NCBI GenBank assembly: GCA_964613805.1
Contig: CAZTJF010000004.1
Span: forward strand, 1 to 64,000
DNA from: XYD12-FULL-36-8 sp964613805
GTDB taxonomy: Bacteria > Bacteroidota > Ignavibacteria > Ignavibacteriales > Ignavibacteriaceae
Direction: 5' to 3'
DNA length: 64,000 nucleotides
Under the pieces are notes generated by a model that saw nothing but the letters and a program-made list of their open reading frames with translations, was not told the DNA's origin and ran no database searches. Positions 1 through 8,988 of this stretch are shown one piece after another. Every line of letters begins with the position of its first letter. Positions within the stretch are counted from its first letter, which is position 1. The position numbers were made by a program, and so were the translations under genes.

Positions 1-123
1 TAAATGTTCTTTAAATCTAAATCCCATTTACACAAATTATTTTACAGACTCTAATCTGTCATGCTACCGTAGCAGAACCTGTCCACCGATTTATCCACCG
101 AAAATTTGCCGGAGGTGGAAGTG

Positions 124-2571
124 TCAACGAAGAAGGATCATCTTTTTCGTATCAATAAAATTTCCACTTTGTATTCTGTAGTAATAAACTCCACTTGGTA
201 AATTGGTCGCGTTAAAATCTACTGAGTTATAACCAGCCTCCTTTTCTTCATTGAGTAAAATTTTTATTTCTTCTCCAAGTATGTTAAGAACTGATAATCT
301 TACATTCCCTTTTTCTATTAATCCAAATCCTATTGTTGTTGTTGGGTTGAAAGGATTGGGATAATTCTGTTCAAGCTTGTAGGTAGTAAAAGGACTCCAA
401 TTTATTTCCACTGTTTGTGAGTACTCATACTTTCCGCCGTAGTCTATCTGTTTGAGGCGGTAAAAATATTTTCCAGCATCAGTGAGTTTATCAGTGTAAG
501 TGTAATTATTTGGAGAAGTAGTTGTGCCGTGTCCACTGACGGAACCAACTGTCAAAAAATCATTCGAACCAAATTTTCTTTGTACTTCAAATCCTTGGTT
601 GTTTAACTCCGTTGCAGTTGACCAATTTAGAACAACTTCTTTACTGTTAGCTATAGCTGTGATAGAATTTAGTTCTACCGGAACTGGATTGCCCCCTTTG
701 GTTGTGTGAAGAATTGTGCCACCACCTCCAACAGCCCAACCGTTGTTAGCATCAATGAAATAAACTCCAAATAACCAATTTGTTGTACCGCTAATTTGTT
801 GATTCCAATTAGCACCACCATCATTCGTATTTAGTATCAATCCATCCCCACCAACTATCCAACAAGTATTTGCACCAGCACAATATAAACCCGATAACAC
901 TTGGTTTATTGCTATCGATTGTTCTACCCAGTCGGTTCCACCGTTTGTTGTCTTTAGGATCTTCCCCTCAGATCCTATCGCCCATCCATTATCAATATCA
1001 CTAAAGTATATTTTTGTCAAACCAAAAGAAGTCGTACTCCATTGCTCTATCCAAGTGGTACCTCCGTTCGTTGTCTTAAGAATCACTCCTCCACTGATAC
1101 TCCAATCTGAGGTATTTCCAACTATCCAACCATTTGCATTGTCAATTAAGAAGACGCCATATAAGTGTACATTTGAAGGACACGTTTGGTTCGTCCACGA
1201 AACTCCTCCATCCGTAGTCTTGATAACATAACCCCGAGGGAATGGGAGACTATCATGACTATAACCAATAGCAAGTCCGTTTTCTGCATTTATGAAATGC
1301 ACGTCTGTCAGTGTAACATTAGCTATGGTCTCTTGCGTCCACTGCAATCCACTATTTGTTGTCTTAATTATCTTATCAGCTCCAACTGCGAAATAGGTAT
1401 TAGTACCAGCAAGAGTAACACTATTGAGTCCACCATAGTAATGTCCATAAGTTAACCAGTGTGTCCCACCATCAGTTGTTCTAAGGATTTCTCCTATTGG
1501 ATCAGGCCCTGTAGAGTTGCATACTACAATACCATTGCTCGCATCATAAAACGCAACATCATGTACACTAATAACCGTTCCAGTTTGTGATTCCCAAGTT
1601 ATTCCACCATCTGTCGTTTTAAGGATCAAACCAAATGAAACACTAAATCTAGCAGGTTTATTTCCTCCGACAATGATACCATGATTTACATCGGAGAAAG
1701 CAATGTTGCTTAATGGCGCTGAAGTACCAATTAAGATGGTAGACCAGCTAATTCCACCATTTATTGTATGTAAGATGGTTCCATTTGCACCAACAATCCA
1801 ACCATTTAATAAATCAATCATGCTGATGTTACTCAAACATTCTGTTGTTACATTACTTTTTTCAGTCCAAGAGATTCCACCATTAGTACTTCTGAGTATT
1901 GTACCACTATCTCCTACAGCAATGGCAATGTCTGTACTGAAGAAATCCACCCCATGCAATGCTCTTGTTGTTCCACTTACTTCAGATAGCCAAGTTGTTC
2001 CACCATCGGTAGTTTTTAATATTGTTCCATCATTGCCAACTGCAATACCATTATTTTGATCAGCAAAGGAGACGTCGTGCAAACTCTTCAAACTACCAAT
2101 GGTTTGTTTTAACCAAGTCGATCCACCATTAGTGGTATTTAAAATTATGGAAGTATCAGGTAGCCAATCTTCAGAATTGCCACCGACAACCCAAGCTCTG
2201 TTTGCATCAATAAAACAGATACTATTTAATGACAAAATAGTTCCACTTGATTGTGACATCCAGTTTACTCCACCATTGGTTGTTTTGAAGATTTGTCCCT
2301 CGTAACCCACAGCCAATCCATCATTCTCGCTGCCGAATGAGACATCCCATAATGTATATGGTGCTACTAGTTGTTCTGTCCATGTTGTTCCACCATTGGA
2401 GGTAATCATTATTTGGTTTGCACCAACAGCCACTGCATGATTTGAATTCGCAAAACTAACACCGCCTAATGAGTTTACTGAAGGTTTAGACTGATTTACC
2501 CAGCCTGATTGTGCATAATAAATTTGAGTTACAAGGAAAAGGAAAAAGAAAATTTGAAGTGACTTTTTCAT
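124..2571 (-). CDS. Secreted YCF48-type beta-propeller protein with T9SS sorting domain
   Basis: An 815-residue secreted protein. The N-terminus (MKKSLQIFFFLFLVTQIYYAQ) is a signal peptide. Residues about 30-635 are 14 units of about 41 residues that share the pattern L-x-V-x-F-x-D-x-N-x-G-x-x-V-G ... I-L-x-T-T-x-G-G-x-x-W, which is the YCF48/BNR-like propeller blade. Fourteen blades would fit two seven-bladed propellers (inference). The last 80 residues carry the T9SS type A sorting domain (NYPNPFNPTTT, then a beta-sandwich ending KKMILLR), so export through the outer membrane and surface anchoring are expected. It is divergent from eno. A paralogue with the same plan is at 41637-43745. The ligand or enzymatic role is unknown; such propellers usually act as binding scaffolds. 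Confidence 0.88.
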   Translation of the reverse strand: MKKSLQIFFFLFLVTQIYYAQSGWVNQSKPSVNSLGGVSFANSNHAVAVGANQIMITSNGGTTWTEQLVAPYTLWDVSFGSENDGLAVGYEGQIFKTTNGGVNWMSQSSGTILSLNSICFIDANRAWVVGGNSEDWLPDTSIILNTTNGGSTWLKQTIGSLKSLHDVSFADQNNGIAVGNDGTILKTTDGGTTWLSEVSGTTRALHGVDFFSTDIAIAVGDSGTILRSTNGGISWTEKSNVTTECLSNISMIDLLNGWIVGANGTILHTINGGISWSTILIGTSAPLSNIAFSDVNHGIIVGGNKPARFSVSFGLILKTTDGGITWESQTGTVISVHDVAFYDASNGIVVCNSTGPDPIGEILRTTDGGTHWLTYGHYYGGLNSVTLAGTNTYFAVGADKIIKTTNSGLQWTQETIANVTLTDVHFINAENGLAIGYSHDSLPFPRGYVIKTTDGGVSWTNQTCPSNVHLYGVFLIDNANGWIVGNTSDWSISGGVILKTTNGGTTWIEQWSTTSFGLTKIYFSDIDNGWAIGSEGKILKTTNGGTDWVEQSIAINQVLSGLYCAGANTCWIVGGDGLILNTNDGGANWNQQISGTTNWLFGVYFIDANNGWAVGGGGTILHTTKGGNPVPVELNSITAIANSKEVVLNWSTATELNNQGFEVQRKFGSNDFLTVGSVSGHGTTTSPNNYTYTDKLTDAGKYFYRLKQIDYGGKYEYSQTVEINWSPFTTYKLEQNYPNPFNPTTTIGFGLIEKGNVRLSVLNILGEEIKILLNEEKEAGYNSVDFNATNLPSGVYYYRIQSGNFIDTKKMILLR

Positions 2572-2926
2572 AGCGAGCTCCTTTAATGATTGATTTAGTT
2601 ATTATCAATGCAACGGCTCTGCTTCGGGAGAGTGTTCTGTATGTTGTATCTGGAATGTTCTATAACCTATCTCCGCATTAACTCCCTCGGAGTAGACGAA
2701 ATTCTCGATTGGAAATTAGTGAATAGGAGTAGTTATAGTCAAGCAAATAATGTGATTTTTTTAATTATGAATCAGCGCCAACATAATTTAGTTCTTGAAA
2801 TAAGCAATTAAAGAGTCTCTTAATCTTAATCTTACTCTTTGTCTCCCTTTTTTTATTTAAGTTTGTACTACAAATTTTTCAATTCATTCAATACAATCAG
2901 AAATAAAAATCATTAAGGAGAGTAAA
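2572..2926. other. Divergent intergenic region upstream of eno
   Basis: This 355-bp gap lies between two divergent genes and must hold both promoters. A 67-codon reading frame at 2608-2811 has no ribosome-binding site or recognisable protein and is treated as chance. A purine/pyrimidine-rich tract (CTTAATCTTAATCTTACTC, 2821-2839) resembles the inverted-repeat tracts at 41.5 and 43.8 kb. The eno ribosome-binding site AAGGAG is at 2915-2920. I see no RNA gene. Confidence 0.5.
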
Positions 2927-4222
2927 ATGACTACAATAATTGATGTTAGAGGCAGAGAAATTTTAGATTCACGCGGCAACCCAACTGTAGAAGTTGAAGT
3001 TGAGATTGAAGCAGGAATTATTGGAAGAGCTGCAGTTCCAAGCGGCGCATCAACCGGAGAAAGAGAAGCAGTTGAATTGAGAGATGGCGATAAATCAAGA
3101 TACCTTGGCAAAGGAGTCTTAAAAGCGGTTGAAAATGTAAACGAAAAAATTGCCGATGAAATAATTGAAATGGATTGCTTAGATCAAGTTACATTAGACG
3201 GCATTTTAATTGAACTTGATGGCACTAAAAATAAAGAAGTGCTCGGTGCCAATGCAATTCTTGGAGTATCATTAGCGGCTGCAAAAGCTGGTGCACAATA
3301 TCTTGGATTACCTTTGTATCGGTACATCGGTGGAGTCAACGCTAAAACAGTACCTGTTCCGATGATGAACATTATTAACGGCGGAAAACATGCAGATAAC
3401 AATGTTGACTTTCAGGAATTTATGATTATGCCTGCAGGTGCACAAAGTTTTTCTGAAGCATTAAGAATGGGAGCAGAAACTTTTCACAACTTAAAAACCG
3501 TTTTGAAAAAGAAAGGTTACAATACTGCAGTTGGTGATGAAGGCGGCTTTGCACCAAATCTTAAATCAAATGACGAAGCAATTGAAGTTGTGCTTGAGGC
3601 AATAACCAAAGCTGGCTACAAACCAGGCGTTGATATTTTTATTGCTTTAGATCCAGCAGCCAGTGAATTTTATCTCGCCGAAAAAAAGAAATATCATTTC
3701 TTTAAATCAAATCCAACAAAAGAAATTAGTTCGGAAGAATTGATAAAGTTTTGGGCAGATTGGGTAAGTAAATATCCAATTATTTCTCTTGAAGATGGCT
3801 TAGCTGAAAATGATTGGGATGGCTGGAAGTTATTGACGGAAACATTAGGCAGTAAAATTCAATTAGTTGGTGATGATATTTTTGTAACGAACACCGAAAT
3901 TCTTGCAGAAGGAATTGAGAAGGGTGTTGCAAATTCTATTTTGATTAAGCTTAATCAAATAGGCACTTTAACTGAAACCCTTGATGCAATTGAAATGGCA
4001 AAGAAAGCCGGATACACGAATGTTATCAGTCATCGTTCGGGTGAAACTGAAGATACTACACTTGCTGATGTCGCTGTTGCAACTAATGCTGGACAAATAA
4101 AAACCGGTTCCGCATCAAGAACAGATAGAGTTGCAAAGTACAATCAGCTTCTTCGTATTGAGGAAGAACTTGGTGATGCGGCTATCTTTCCGGGTTTGGC
4201 TGCGATAAATTATAACGTGTAA
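2927..4222 (+). CDS. eno: Enolase (phosphopyruvate hydratase)
   Basis: Interconverts 2-phosphoglycerate and phosphoenolpyruvate in glycolysis/gluconeogenesis in the cytosol. The protein is 431 residues, the normal bacterial length. The expected active-site features are visible: NGGKHADNNVDFQEFM (151-166), the general acid/base Glu205 in GDEGGFAP, Mg ligands Asp242, Glu289 (SLEDG) and Asp316 (VGDD), catalytic Lys341 (ILIKLNQIGT), and SHRSGETEDT (368-377). The ATG is preceded by AAGGAG at a good distance. It appears to be monocistronic: the downstream gap is filled by nested palindromic repeats. Confidence 0.98.
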   Translation: MTTIIDVRGREILDSRGNPTVEVEVEIEAGIIGRAAVPSGASTGEREAVELRDGDKSRYLGKGVLKAVENVNEKIADEIIEMDCLDQVTLDGILIELDGTKNKEVLGANAILGVSLAAAKAGAQYLGLPLYRYIGGVNAKTVPVPMMNIINGGKHADNNVDFQEFMIMPAGAQSFSEALRMGAETFHNLKTVLKKKGYNTAVGDEGGFAPNLKSNDEAIEVVLEAITKAGYKPGVDIFIALDPAASEFYLAEKKKYHFFKSNPTKEISSEELIKFWADWVSKYPIISLEDGLAENDWDGWKLLTETLGSKIQLVGDDIFVTNTEILAEGIEKGVANSILIKLNQIGTLTETLDAIEMAKKAGYTNVISHRSGETEDTTLADVAVATNAGQIKTGSASRTDRVAKYNQLLRIEEELGDAAIFPGLAAINYNV

Positions 4223-4231
4223 ATTAATATT

Positions 4232-4440
4232 CTGATAAGTTACCTTATGCACAATGTTATATTCAATAGCTCCGACCTTTAGAGAGTGTTGCACAACTCG
4301 AATTTGTCACCCCGAACTTGTTTCGGGGTCCCATTACAAAAAATATTTAGATGCTGAAATTAATTCAGCATGACAGTAGGGACTTACGCAACAGACCCTA
4401 AAGGTCGTGGCTACTAAAATTTAATTCTGCGTAAGGTAAC
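4232..4440. repeat. Triple-nested palindromic (MITE-like) repeat
   Basis: Three levels of inverted repeat are nested. The outer pair is GTTACCTTATGCA (4239-4251) with TGCGTAAGGTAAC (4428-4440). The middle pair is AGCTCCGACCTTTAG (4268-4282) with CTAAAGGTCGTGGCT (4398-4412). Inside are two separate hairpins: CCCCGAAC/TTTCGGGG at 4310-4328 and ATGCTGAA/TTCAGCAT at 4351-4371. The motif GTTGC(A/G)(T/C)AA occurs in inverted orientation just inside the middle arms, as it does in the repeat at 39224-39457. Confidence 0.7.
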
Positions 4441-4454
4441 CTGATAATTTGAAT

Positions 4455-4517
4455 GTCAGTCTGAGCATGTCGAAGACTGACCTTCCTATCAATCACACTT
4501 CGACTGGCTCAGTGTGA
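4455..4517. repeat. Paired hairpins with conserved GAGCNNGTCGA loop
   Basis: Hairpin 1 has stem GTCAGTCT/AGACTGAC (4455-4462, 4474-4481) around loop GAGCATGTCGA. Hairpin 2 has stem TCACACT/AGTGTGA (4493-4499, 4511-4517) around TCGACTGGCTC, the same loop in reverse complement. The same two-hairpin arrangement recurs at 56331-56394 with different but self-complementary stems. An upstream GTG in frame with glnA (4514) falls within this stem, so it is probably not the start codon. Confidence 0.75.
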
Positions 4518-4567
4518 CAAAGCAAAATACGGAGCCAATATTTTTGAATTTATTACTCAGGGATGTT

Positions 4568-5953
4568 ATGCCAAACAACAAACTCAAACTTTGCAATCAG
4601 CTCATCAAAAAACATAAAATTGAAGTCATAGACCTCAAAGCACTTGATCTCACAGGACGGCTTCATCATATTTCTCTTCCAATCCAAAATAATCTGCTCG
4701 ACAAACTAATGAAAGAGGGTGTGGGTTTTGACGGATCGAGCTATGGTTTTAGAAAAGTTGAGAACAGTGATATGATCTTAATTCCTGATTTAGCAACTGC
4801 TGTGGTTGATCCTTTTCGCGAAACACCGACATTAAGTTTCTATGCTCATATCGTTTTAACGGATTCAAAGCATTCTCCATTCTTGCAAGATGGAAGATAT
4901 CTTACAAAGCAAACAGAACTTCTTCTCAAAAAATTCACAGGTGCTGATACGTCGTGGTGGGGACCTGAGTTTGAGTTCTATATTTTTTCAAATGTTGAAT
5001 ATGATACAAGAACTGCGTCATCGTATTACAAAGTTGAACATGCTGAGGAGTTTTATAAAAAAGCTTATCATGCAGCGAATCCTTTTGATGTGTACGATGA
5101 TTTCCGTGATGAAGCGTGTAAAGTTTTAAAAAAATATGGGATAAAAGTTAAGTATCATCATCATGAAGTCGGTGAGCGCGGTCAGCAGGAAATAGAAACC
5201 TATTTTTCGGATTTACTTACTACTGCGGATAATATTGTAACTGCAAAGTACGCTTTGTTCAATCTTGCCAGACAGAAAAATCTATTTATTACTTTCATGC
5301 CTAAGCCGATGTATATGCAATCGGGCAACGGAATGCATATTCATTTGTATCTTACAAAGAACGGGAAAAATATTTTCTACAAAAAAGGCGAGTATGGAAA
5401 TCTTAGTGAACTTGCAAGATATTTTATTGGCGGTTTACTGAAACATGGACCTTCACTTTCTGCATTTACAAATCCAAGTACAAATTCGTATAAGCGATTG
5501 CTTCCCGGATTTGAAGCTCCGGTTGCGTTGACTTATGGGCAAGGTAATCGTGCTTCCGCAATTCGTATTCCAAAGTATGTGAGTAACCCAGATGAAACAA
5601 GATTTGAATATCGTCCTCCTGATGCAACTGCAAATCCTTATTTATGTTTGATTGCAATGCTGCTCGCAGGAATTGATGGAGTGAAAAGAAAAATTGATCC
5701 TGTGAAAGAAGGTTACGGACCTTATGATAAAAATTTTCTTGAAGATCCCGAATTAAAAGAAAGCATACATTTCCTTCCAAGAAATTTTCAGGAAGCATTG
5801 GATGCCTTGGCTAAGGATAATGAGTACTTGCGGCTCGGAAATATTTTTACAGATGATCTTCTTTTTCAATGGGTGAAAATTAAAAATGAAGAGATAAAGT
5901 CAATCGGTACAATGCCTCACCCGTTCGAATATAAGATGTACTTCACTTTGTAA
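4568..5953 (+). CDS. glnA: Glutamine synthetase, type I
   Basis: Makes glutamine from glutamate, ammonia and ATP. From the ATG at 4568 the protein is 461 residues, typical of GSI subunits. Family motifs are present: GFDGSSYGF near the N-terminus, the metal/glutamate-binding GPEFEFYIF, the HHEVGERGQQEIE metal-ligand segment, GNGMHIHLYL, the ATP/flap signature NPSTNSYKRLLPGFEAPV and RFEYRPPDATANPYL. An in-frame GTG 54 nt upstream lies inside a palindromic repeat, so I prefer the ATG, which has CAGGGA a few bases upstream. No classical NLYD adenylylation segment is evident near the C-terminus, which argues against GlnE-type control; this is tentative. No PII or amtB gene is adjacent. Confidence 0.93.
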   Translation: MPNNKLKLCNQLIKKHKIEVIDLKALDLTGRLHHISLPIQNNLLDKLMKEGVGFDGSSYGFRKVENSDMILIPDLATAVVDPFRETPTLSFYAHIVLTDSKHSPFLQDGRYLTKQTELLLKKFTGADTSWWGPEFEFYIFSNVEYDTRTASSYYKVEHAEEFYKKAYHAANPFDVYDDFRDEACKVLKKYGIKVKYHHHEVGERGQQEIETYFSDLLTTADNIVTAKYALFNLARQKNLFITFMPKPMYMQSGNGMHIHLYLTKNGKNIFYKKGEYGNLSELARYFIGGLLKHGPSLSAFTNPSTNSYKRLLPGFEAPVALTYGQGNRASAIRIPKYVSNPDETRFEYRPPDATANPYLCLIAMLLAGIDGVKRKIDPVKEGYGPYDKNFLEDPELKESIHFLPRNFQEALDALAKDNEYLRLGNIFTDDLLFQWVKIKNEEIKSIGTMPHPFEYKMYFTL

Positions 5954-6073
5954 TAGAATAACGATTTTGTGTTAGATTAAAATTAGTAAATGTGACATAA
6001 ATATCTTTAAGTTTATTCTAACTAATCTTGAAAGAGTATAAAAGAAGATTATTCAAAAAAAATTAATAAGGTT

Positions 6074-7069
6074 ATGAAATTTAATTTAGAGCAATTAAAC
6101 ATATCATTAAAAATAATTTTAATAGCATTTACTTTAGCTTTAGTAACTTTTTTTGATATTATTACTGGGAATGAAATTGCATTATCAATATTTTACTTAA
6201 TTCCTATTTTTCTTTCGTGTTGGTATATAAGTAAAAATGCTGGAATAATAATTTCCTTATTTAGTGTAGGATTATGGTTCTTTTTGGACTACCTCTACCT
6301 ACCTCCATATACAAATAAAGTTGTTCCATACTGGAATGCTAGTGTTAGGATTGCTTTTTTTCTGATTGTAACTTATTTGTTAAGTGCGTTAAAAAGTAAA
6401 CGGGAGAGAGAGAAGGAAATTATTAAATATATTGCACATGATTTAAGATCTCCGTTAGCAAATATTTTGACCGGATTAAAGATAATGTCAGAAGATCTCG
6501 TTGAATCTGCCGCTTCAAATCAAAGAGAACTTTTGGAAGTGATGATCTCAACTAGTAATCGAATGCTTATTTATGTAAACTCGCTCCTTGATTTAATGAG
6601 ACTCGAAAAAGGGAAATTAACATTAAACATTTCAAAGTTTGGAGTTTCAGATGTGTTAAATAAAGCTCTAGATCAAGTAGGTCTTCTAGCAAAAGAAAAA
6701 GAAATTGAAGTAAATCTTGATATTCACGTGCAAGAAATTAAAGCTGATGAAAATTTATTATTAAGAATTATCGTTAATTTATTGAGCAATTCAATCAAAG
6801 CAAGTTCTAAGAAAACACACATTAATGTAACCGTTAAAAACTTGGACCAGCAGAATATTGTTTTCTATCTTGAGGACCAGGGGACTGGTTTAAAAAGAGG
6901 AGTTGTAGATATATTTGATAGTAAATTCATTGAAGACATTTCTAAAACTGATGGCGGTGGGATGGGTTTAACATTTTGTAAACTTGCTGTGCAAGCCCAC
7001 GGAGGGCAAATTAAATTGGGTAGTATCGAAGGCAAAGGCACAACCGTTATTTTTTCATTTCCCAAATAG
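6074..7069 (+). CDS. Membrane sensor histidine kinase
   Basis: A 331-residue two-component kinase. Residues about 10-106 hold three or four hydrophobic segments with short loops and no extracellular domain, a membrane-embedded sensor arrangement. The HisKA H-box follows (KYIAHDLRSPLANI, phospho-acceptor His122), then a HATPase domain with an N-box (LLRIIVNLLSNSIKA), a G1-like motif (LEDQGTG) and G2 (GGGMGLTF). It starts at ATG with ATAAGG upstream. No response regulator is adjacent, so it is an orphan kinase whose partner and signal cannot be told from the sequence. Confidence 0.88.
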   Translation: MKFNLEQLNISLKIILIAFTLALVTFFDIITGNEIALSIFYLIPIFLSCWYISKNAGIIISLFSVGLWFFLDYLYLPPYTNKVVPYWNASVRIAFFLIVTYLLSALKSKREREKEIIKYIAHDLRSPLANILTGLKIMSEDLVESAASNQRELLEVMISTSNRMLIYVNSLLDLMRLEKGKLTLNISKFGVSDVLNKALDQVGLLAKEKEIEVNLDIHVQEIKADENLLLRIIVNLLSNSIKASSKKTHINVTVKNLDQQNIVFYLEDQGTGLKRGVVDIFDSKFIEDISKTDGGGMGLTFCKLAVQAHGGQIKLGSIEGKGTTVIFSFPK

Positions 7070-7191
7070 TTTATTTAATAGTACTTTAAGATTACGAATA
7101 GAGGTAAACAATTCTTAACAGTTTTAAACCCCGCAATAAAGGTAATCTTCATTGGAGCATCTTTAAAACTTTGAAATTAGGAGTTAAAGGT

Positions 7192-8289
7192 ATGAAAAAA
7201 ATCTTAGCAGCTTTATTATGCATATATCTTTTCAATTCATGTTCAACTCAAAACGATCAGTTCTCTATTGACGGAGTTGTTAAAGGAGTTGATAATGGAA
7301 AAGTTTACTTGCAGCAGCTTGTTTCAAGCAAATGGGTGAATGTTGATTCAACTCAATTAGAAAAGGGAATATTTAAATTTGCCGGGACAATCAACCTGCC
7401 TGAAATGTATCAGATAAAATTAGAAGAACAAAAAGTAACTCTGCCAGTTTTTGTTGATGCATCAAAAATTGATGTTGAAATATTTCCCGATAGTGTTGAT
7501 AAATCCGTTGTCAAGGGATCAGCAGCTCACGATTTGTATAAAAAATATTTGAGTAAGAAAGAACCAATTGAGGAAAAAATAGATGCAGTTTATGCTGAAT
7601 GGAAAAAGGCAAGAGAAAATGGTGACAGCTTAAATATGGCTCGCACCGATTCAATCTCAATTGTTTTGGATAACGATTTGAAAAAAGTTCTGGTGGAATT
7701 TGCTTCTGCTAATGCTTCATCCACAGTTTCACCTTATTTGATTATGCGGAACAGCTGGCAGTTTGAGCTTCCTGAACTCGAAAAGGTTGTAAATAAATTT
7801 AACGCATCAATTGACAGCTCACAGTATACTCAATCCCTAAAGAAAAGAATTGACATTCTGAGAAGCGTTCAAATTGGAAAGACCGCACCGGATTTTACTA
7901 TGAGCGACTCACTTGGAAATCCGATTCGACTATCCTCATTAAAAGCTAAAGTTCTGCTCGTTGACTTTTGGGCGGCGTGGTGTAAACCCTGCCGTGCTGA
8001 AAATCCAAACGTTGTAAAAGCTTACAACCTTTATAATAAAAAAGGATTTGATATTCTCGGCTGTTCCTTTGACACTAATCGCGAAAAATGGCTGAAGGCA
8101 ATTAAGGATGATAAGCTCACCTGGCATCATGTTTCGGATTTGCAAGGATGGGATAACTCCGCGGGCAAAATTTATGGCATTAACTCAATTCCGGCTAATG
8201 TTTTGCTGGATAAAGATCAAAAAATAATTGCACGTAATCTACGAGGTGAAGAGTTACAAAAAAAATTAGCTGAGATTTTTGGTTCATGA
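7192..8289 (+). CDS. TlpA-like thiol:disulfide oxidoreductase lipoprotein with DUF4369-type N-terminal domain
   Basis: A 365-residue envelope lipoprotein. The N-terminus ends in a lipobox (LFNSC, lipidated Cys17). Residues about 25-110 resemble the DUF4369 domain common in Bacteroidetes thioredoxins, followed by a helical linker. Residues about 230-365 are a TlpA/AhpC-TSA thioredoxin fold with redox motif WCKPC (Cys264, Cys267) and cis-proline in INSIPANVLL. It probably keeps periplasmic thiols reduced, for example for cytochrome c maturation (inference). The ATG at 7192 is chosen over an in-frame TTG at 7171 because AGGAG sits directly upstream of it. Confidence 0.9.
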   Translation: MKKILAALLCIYLFNSCSTQNDQFSIDGVVKGVDNGKVYLQQLVSSKWVNVDSTQLEKGIFKFAGTINLPEMYQIKLEEQKVTLPVFVDASKIDVEIFPDSVDKSVVKGSAAHDLYKKYLSKKEPIEEKIDAVYAEWKKARENGDSLNMARTDSISIVLDNDLKKVLVEFASANASSTVSPYLIMRNSWQFELPELEKVVNKFNASIDSSQYTQSLKKRIDILRSVQIGKTAPDFTMSDSLGNPIRLSSLKAKVLLVDFWAAWCKPCRAENPNVVKAYNLYNKKGFDILGCSFDTNREKWLKAIKDDKLTWHHVSDLQGWDNSAGKIYGINSIPANVLLDKDQKIIARNLRGEELQKKLAEIFGS

Positions 8290-8333
8290 GATATGAAAAG
8301 AAAACAGATAAGTAGTTGAGGAATAACAAGCAA

Positions 8334-8353
8334 CCCACATCTTCAGATGTGGG
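8334..8353. repeat. REP-like hairpin, TC tip
   Basis: Perfect 9-2-9 palindrome CCCACATCT-TC-AGATGTGGG upstream of the transposase element. It has the same geometry as hairpins at 8389, 9894, 53857 and 63611. Confidence 0.8.
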
Positions 8354-8385
8354 AAGTACAAGCAGGATAACAAAAGCACATACAC

Positions 8386-8940
8386 CAGCCCATAGCTTCA
8401 GCTATGGGACAGAAAGGAGATACAATCATGTCCCATTCGCTATTAAAAATCTGGATTCATGGTGTCTTCGGAACTAAGGATAGAACCTCCTTAATCAATA
8501 ATAATTTTGAAAAAGAACTTTATTCGCACATTAAAGATCGCATTGAGAATGAGCTTGATTGTAAGGTTAGAATCATAAATGGCACTGAGGATCACATTCA
8601 CATTTTATTTTTACTTTCACCAAATTTTAGCGTAAGCGATATCTTCCACAAAATCAAAGGTGAATCTTCGCATTGGATCAACCAATCAAATTTCATGAAA
8701 AGTAAATTTGCATGGCAAATAGGTTATGGTGCATTTTCGGTTAGTGAATCAATGGTAAAGGATGTAGAACGTTACATACGAAACCAAAAAGAGCATCACA
8801 AAAAGGTGAGCTATGCTGACGAAACTGATTTGCTTATTAAAAAATATGGATTACAAATTCATAATGGTTAAAACCAAATTTTTTAATGTAAATCGGATGG
8901 ATGTTTTTTATTGTTTACCCATAGCTGAAGCTATGGGCTG
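8386..8940. mobile_element. IS200/REP-type transposase unit bounded by inverted hairpins
   Basis: A transposase gene of the HUH Y1 family sits between CCCATAGCTTCAGCTATGGG (8389-8408) and its exact reverse complement (8918-8937). The identity extends three more bases outward (CAG at 8386, CTG at 8938). Each end is itself a perfect 9-2-9 hairpin. Y1 transposases recognise such subterminal hairpins in single-stranded DNA, so this is likely either a minimal IS200-like insertion or a domesticated REP-associated transposase with its REP elements. The exact insertion ends cannot be fixed from one copy. Confidence 0.72.
8428..8871 (+). CDS. HUH Y1 transposase (IS200 / REP-associated type)
   Basis: A 147-residue single-domain nuclease that would nick and rejoin single-stranded DNA. 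It shows the two diagnostic parts of the Y1 family: the metal-binding HUH motif in EDHIHILFLL and the catalytic tyrosine in WQIGYGAFSVS, followed by the C-terminal helix containing KEHHKK. The length matches TnpA/RAYT proteins and all motifs are intact, so it looks functional. The ATG at 8428 follows GAAAGGAG; an upstream in-frame ATG (8404) lies in the hairpin and is rejected. No tnpB/iscB accessory gene is present. Confidence 0.9.
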   Translation: MSHSLLKIWIHGVFGTKDRTSLINNNFEKELYSHIKDRIENELDCKVRIINGTEDHIHILFLLSPNFSVSDIFHKIKGESSHWINQSNFMKSKFAWQIGYGAFSVSESMVKDVERYIRNQKEHHKKVSYADETDLLIKKYGLQIHNG

Positions 8941-8988
8941 CAGTGGGCTGGGTTATAATTTTCCAATCGATTAAATATTACTTTAACC

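Noticed and set aside
2608..2811. 67-codon reading frame between the two divergent genes
   Set aside because: No ribosome-binding site, no familiar protein features, and it overlaps repeat-like sequence.
2858..2865. TAAGTTTG upstream of eno, matching the Bacteroidetes -7 promoter pattern TAnnTTTG
   Set aside because: The match is short, the spacing to the nearest TTG (16 nt) is below the usual, and the sequence is AT-rich, so chance is likely.
4514..4567. GTG start that would extend glutamine synthetase by 18 residues
   Set aside because: It lies in the stem of a dispersed hairpin and the added residues are not part of the family; the ATG at 4568 has a ribosome-binding site.
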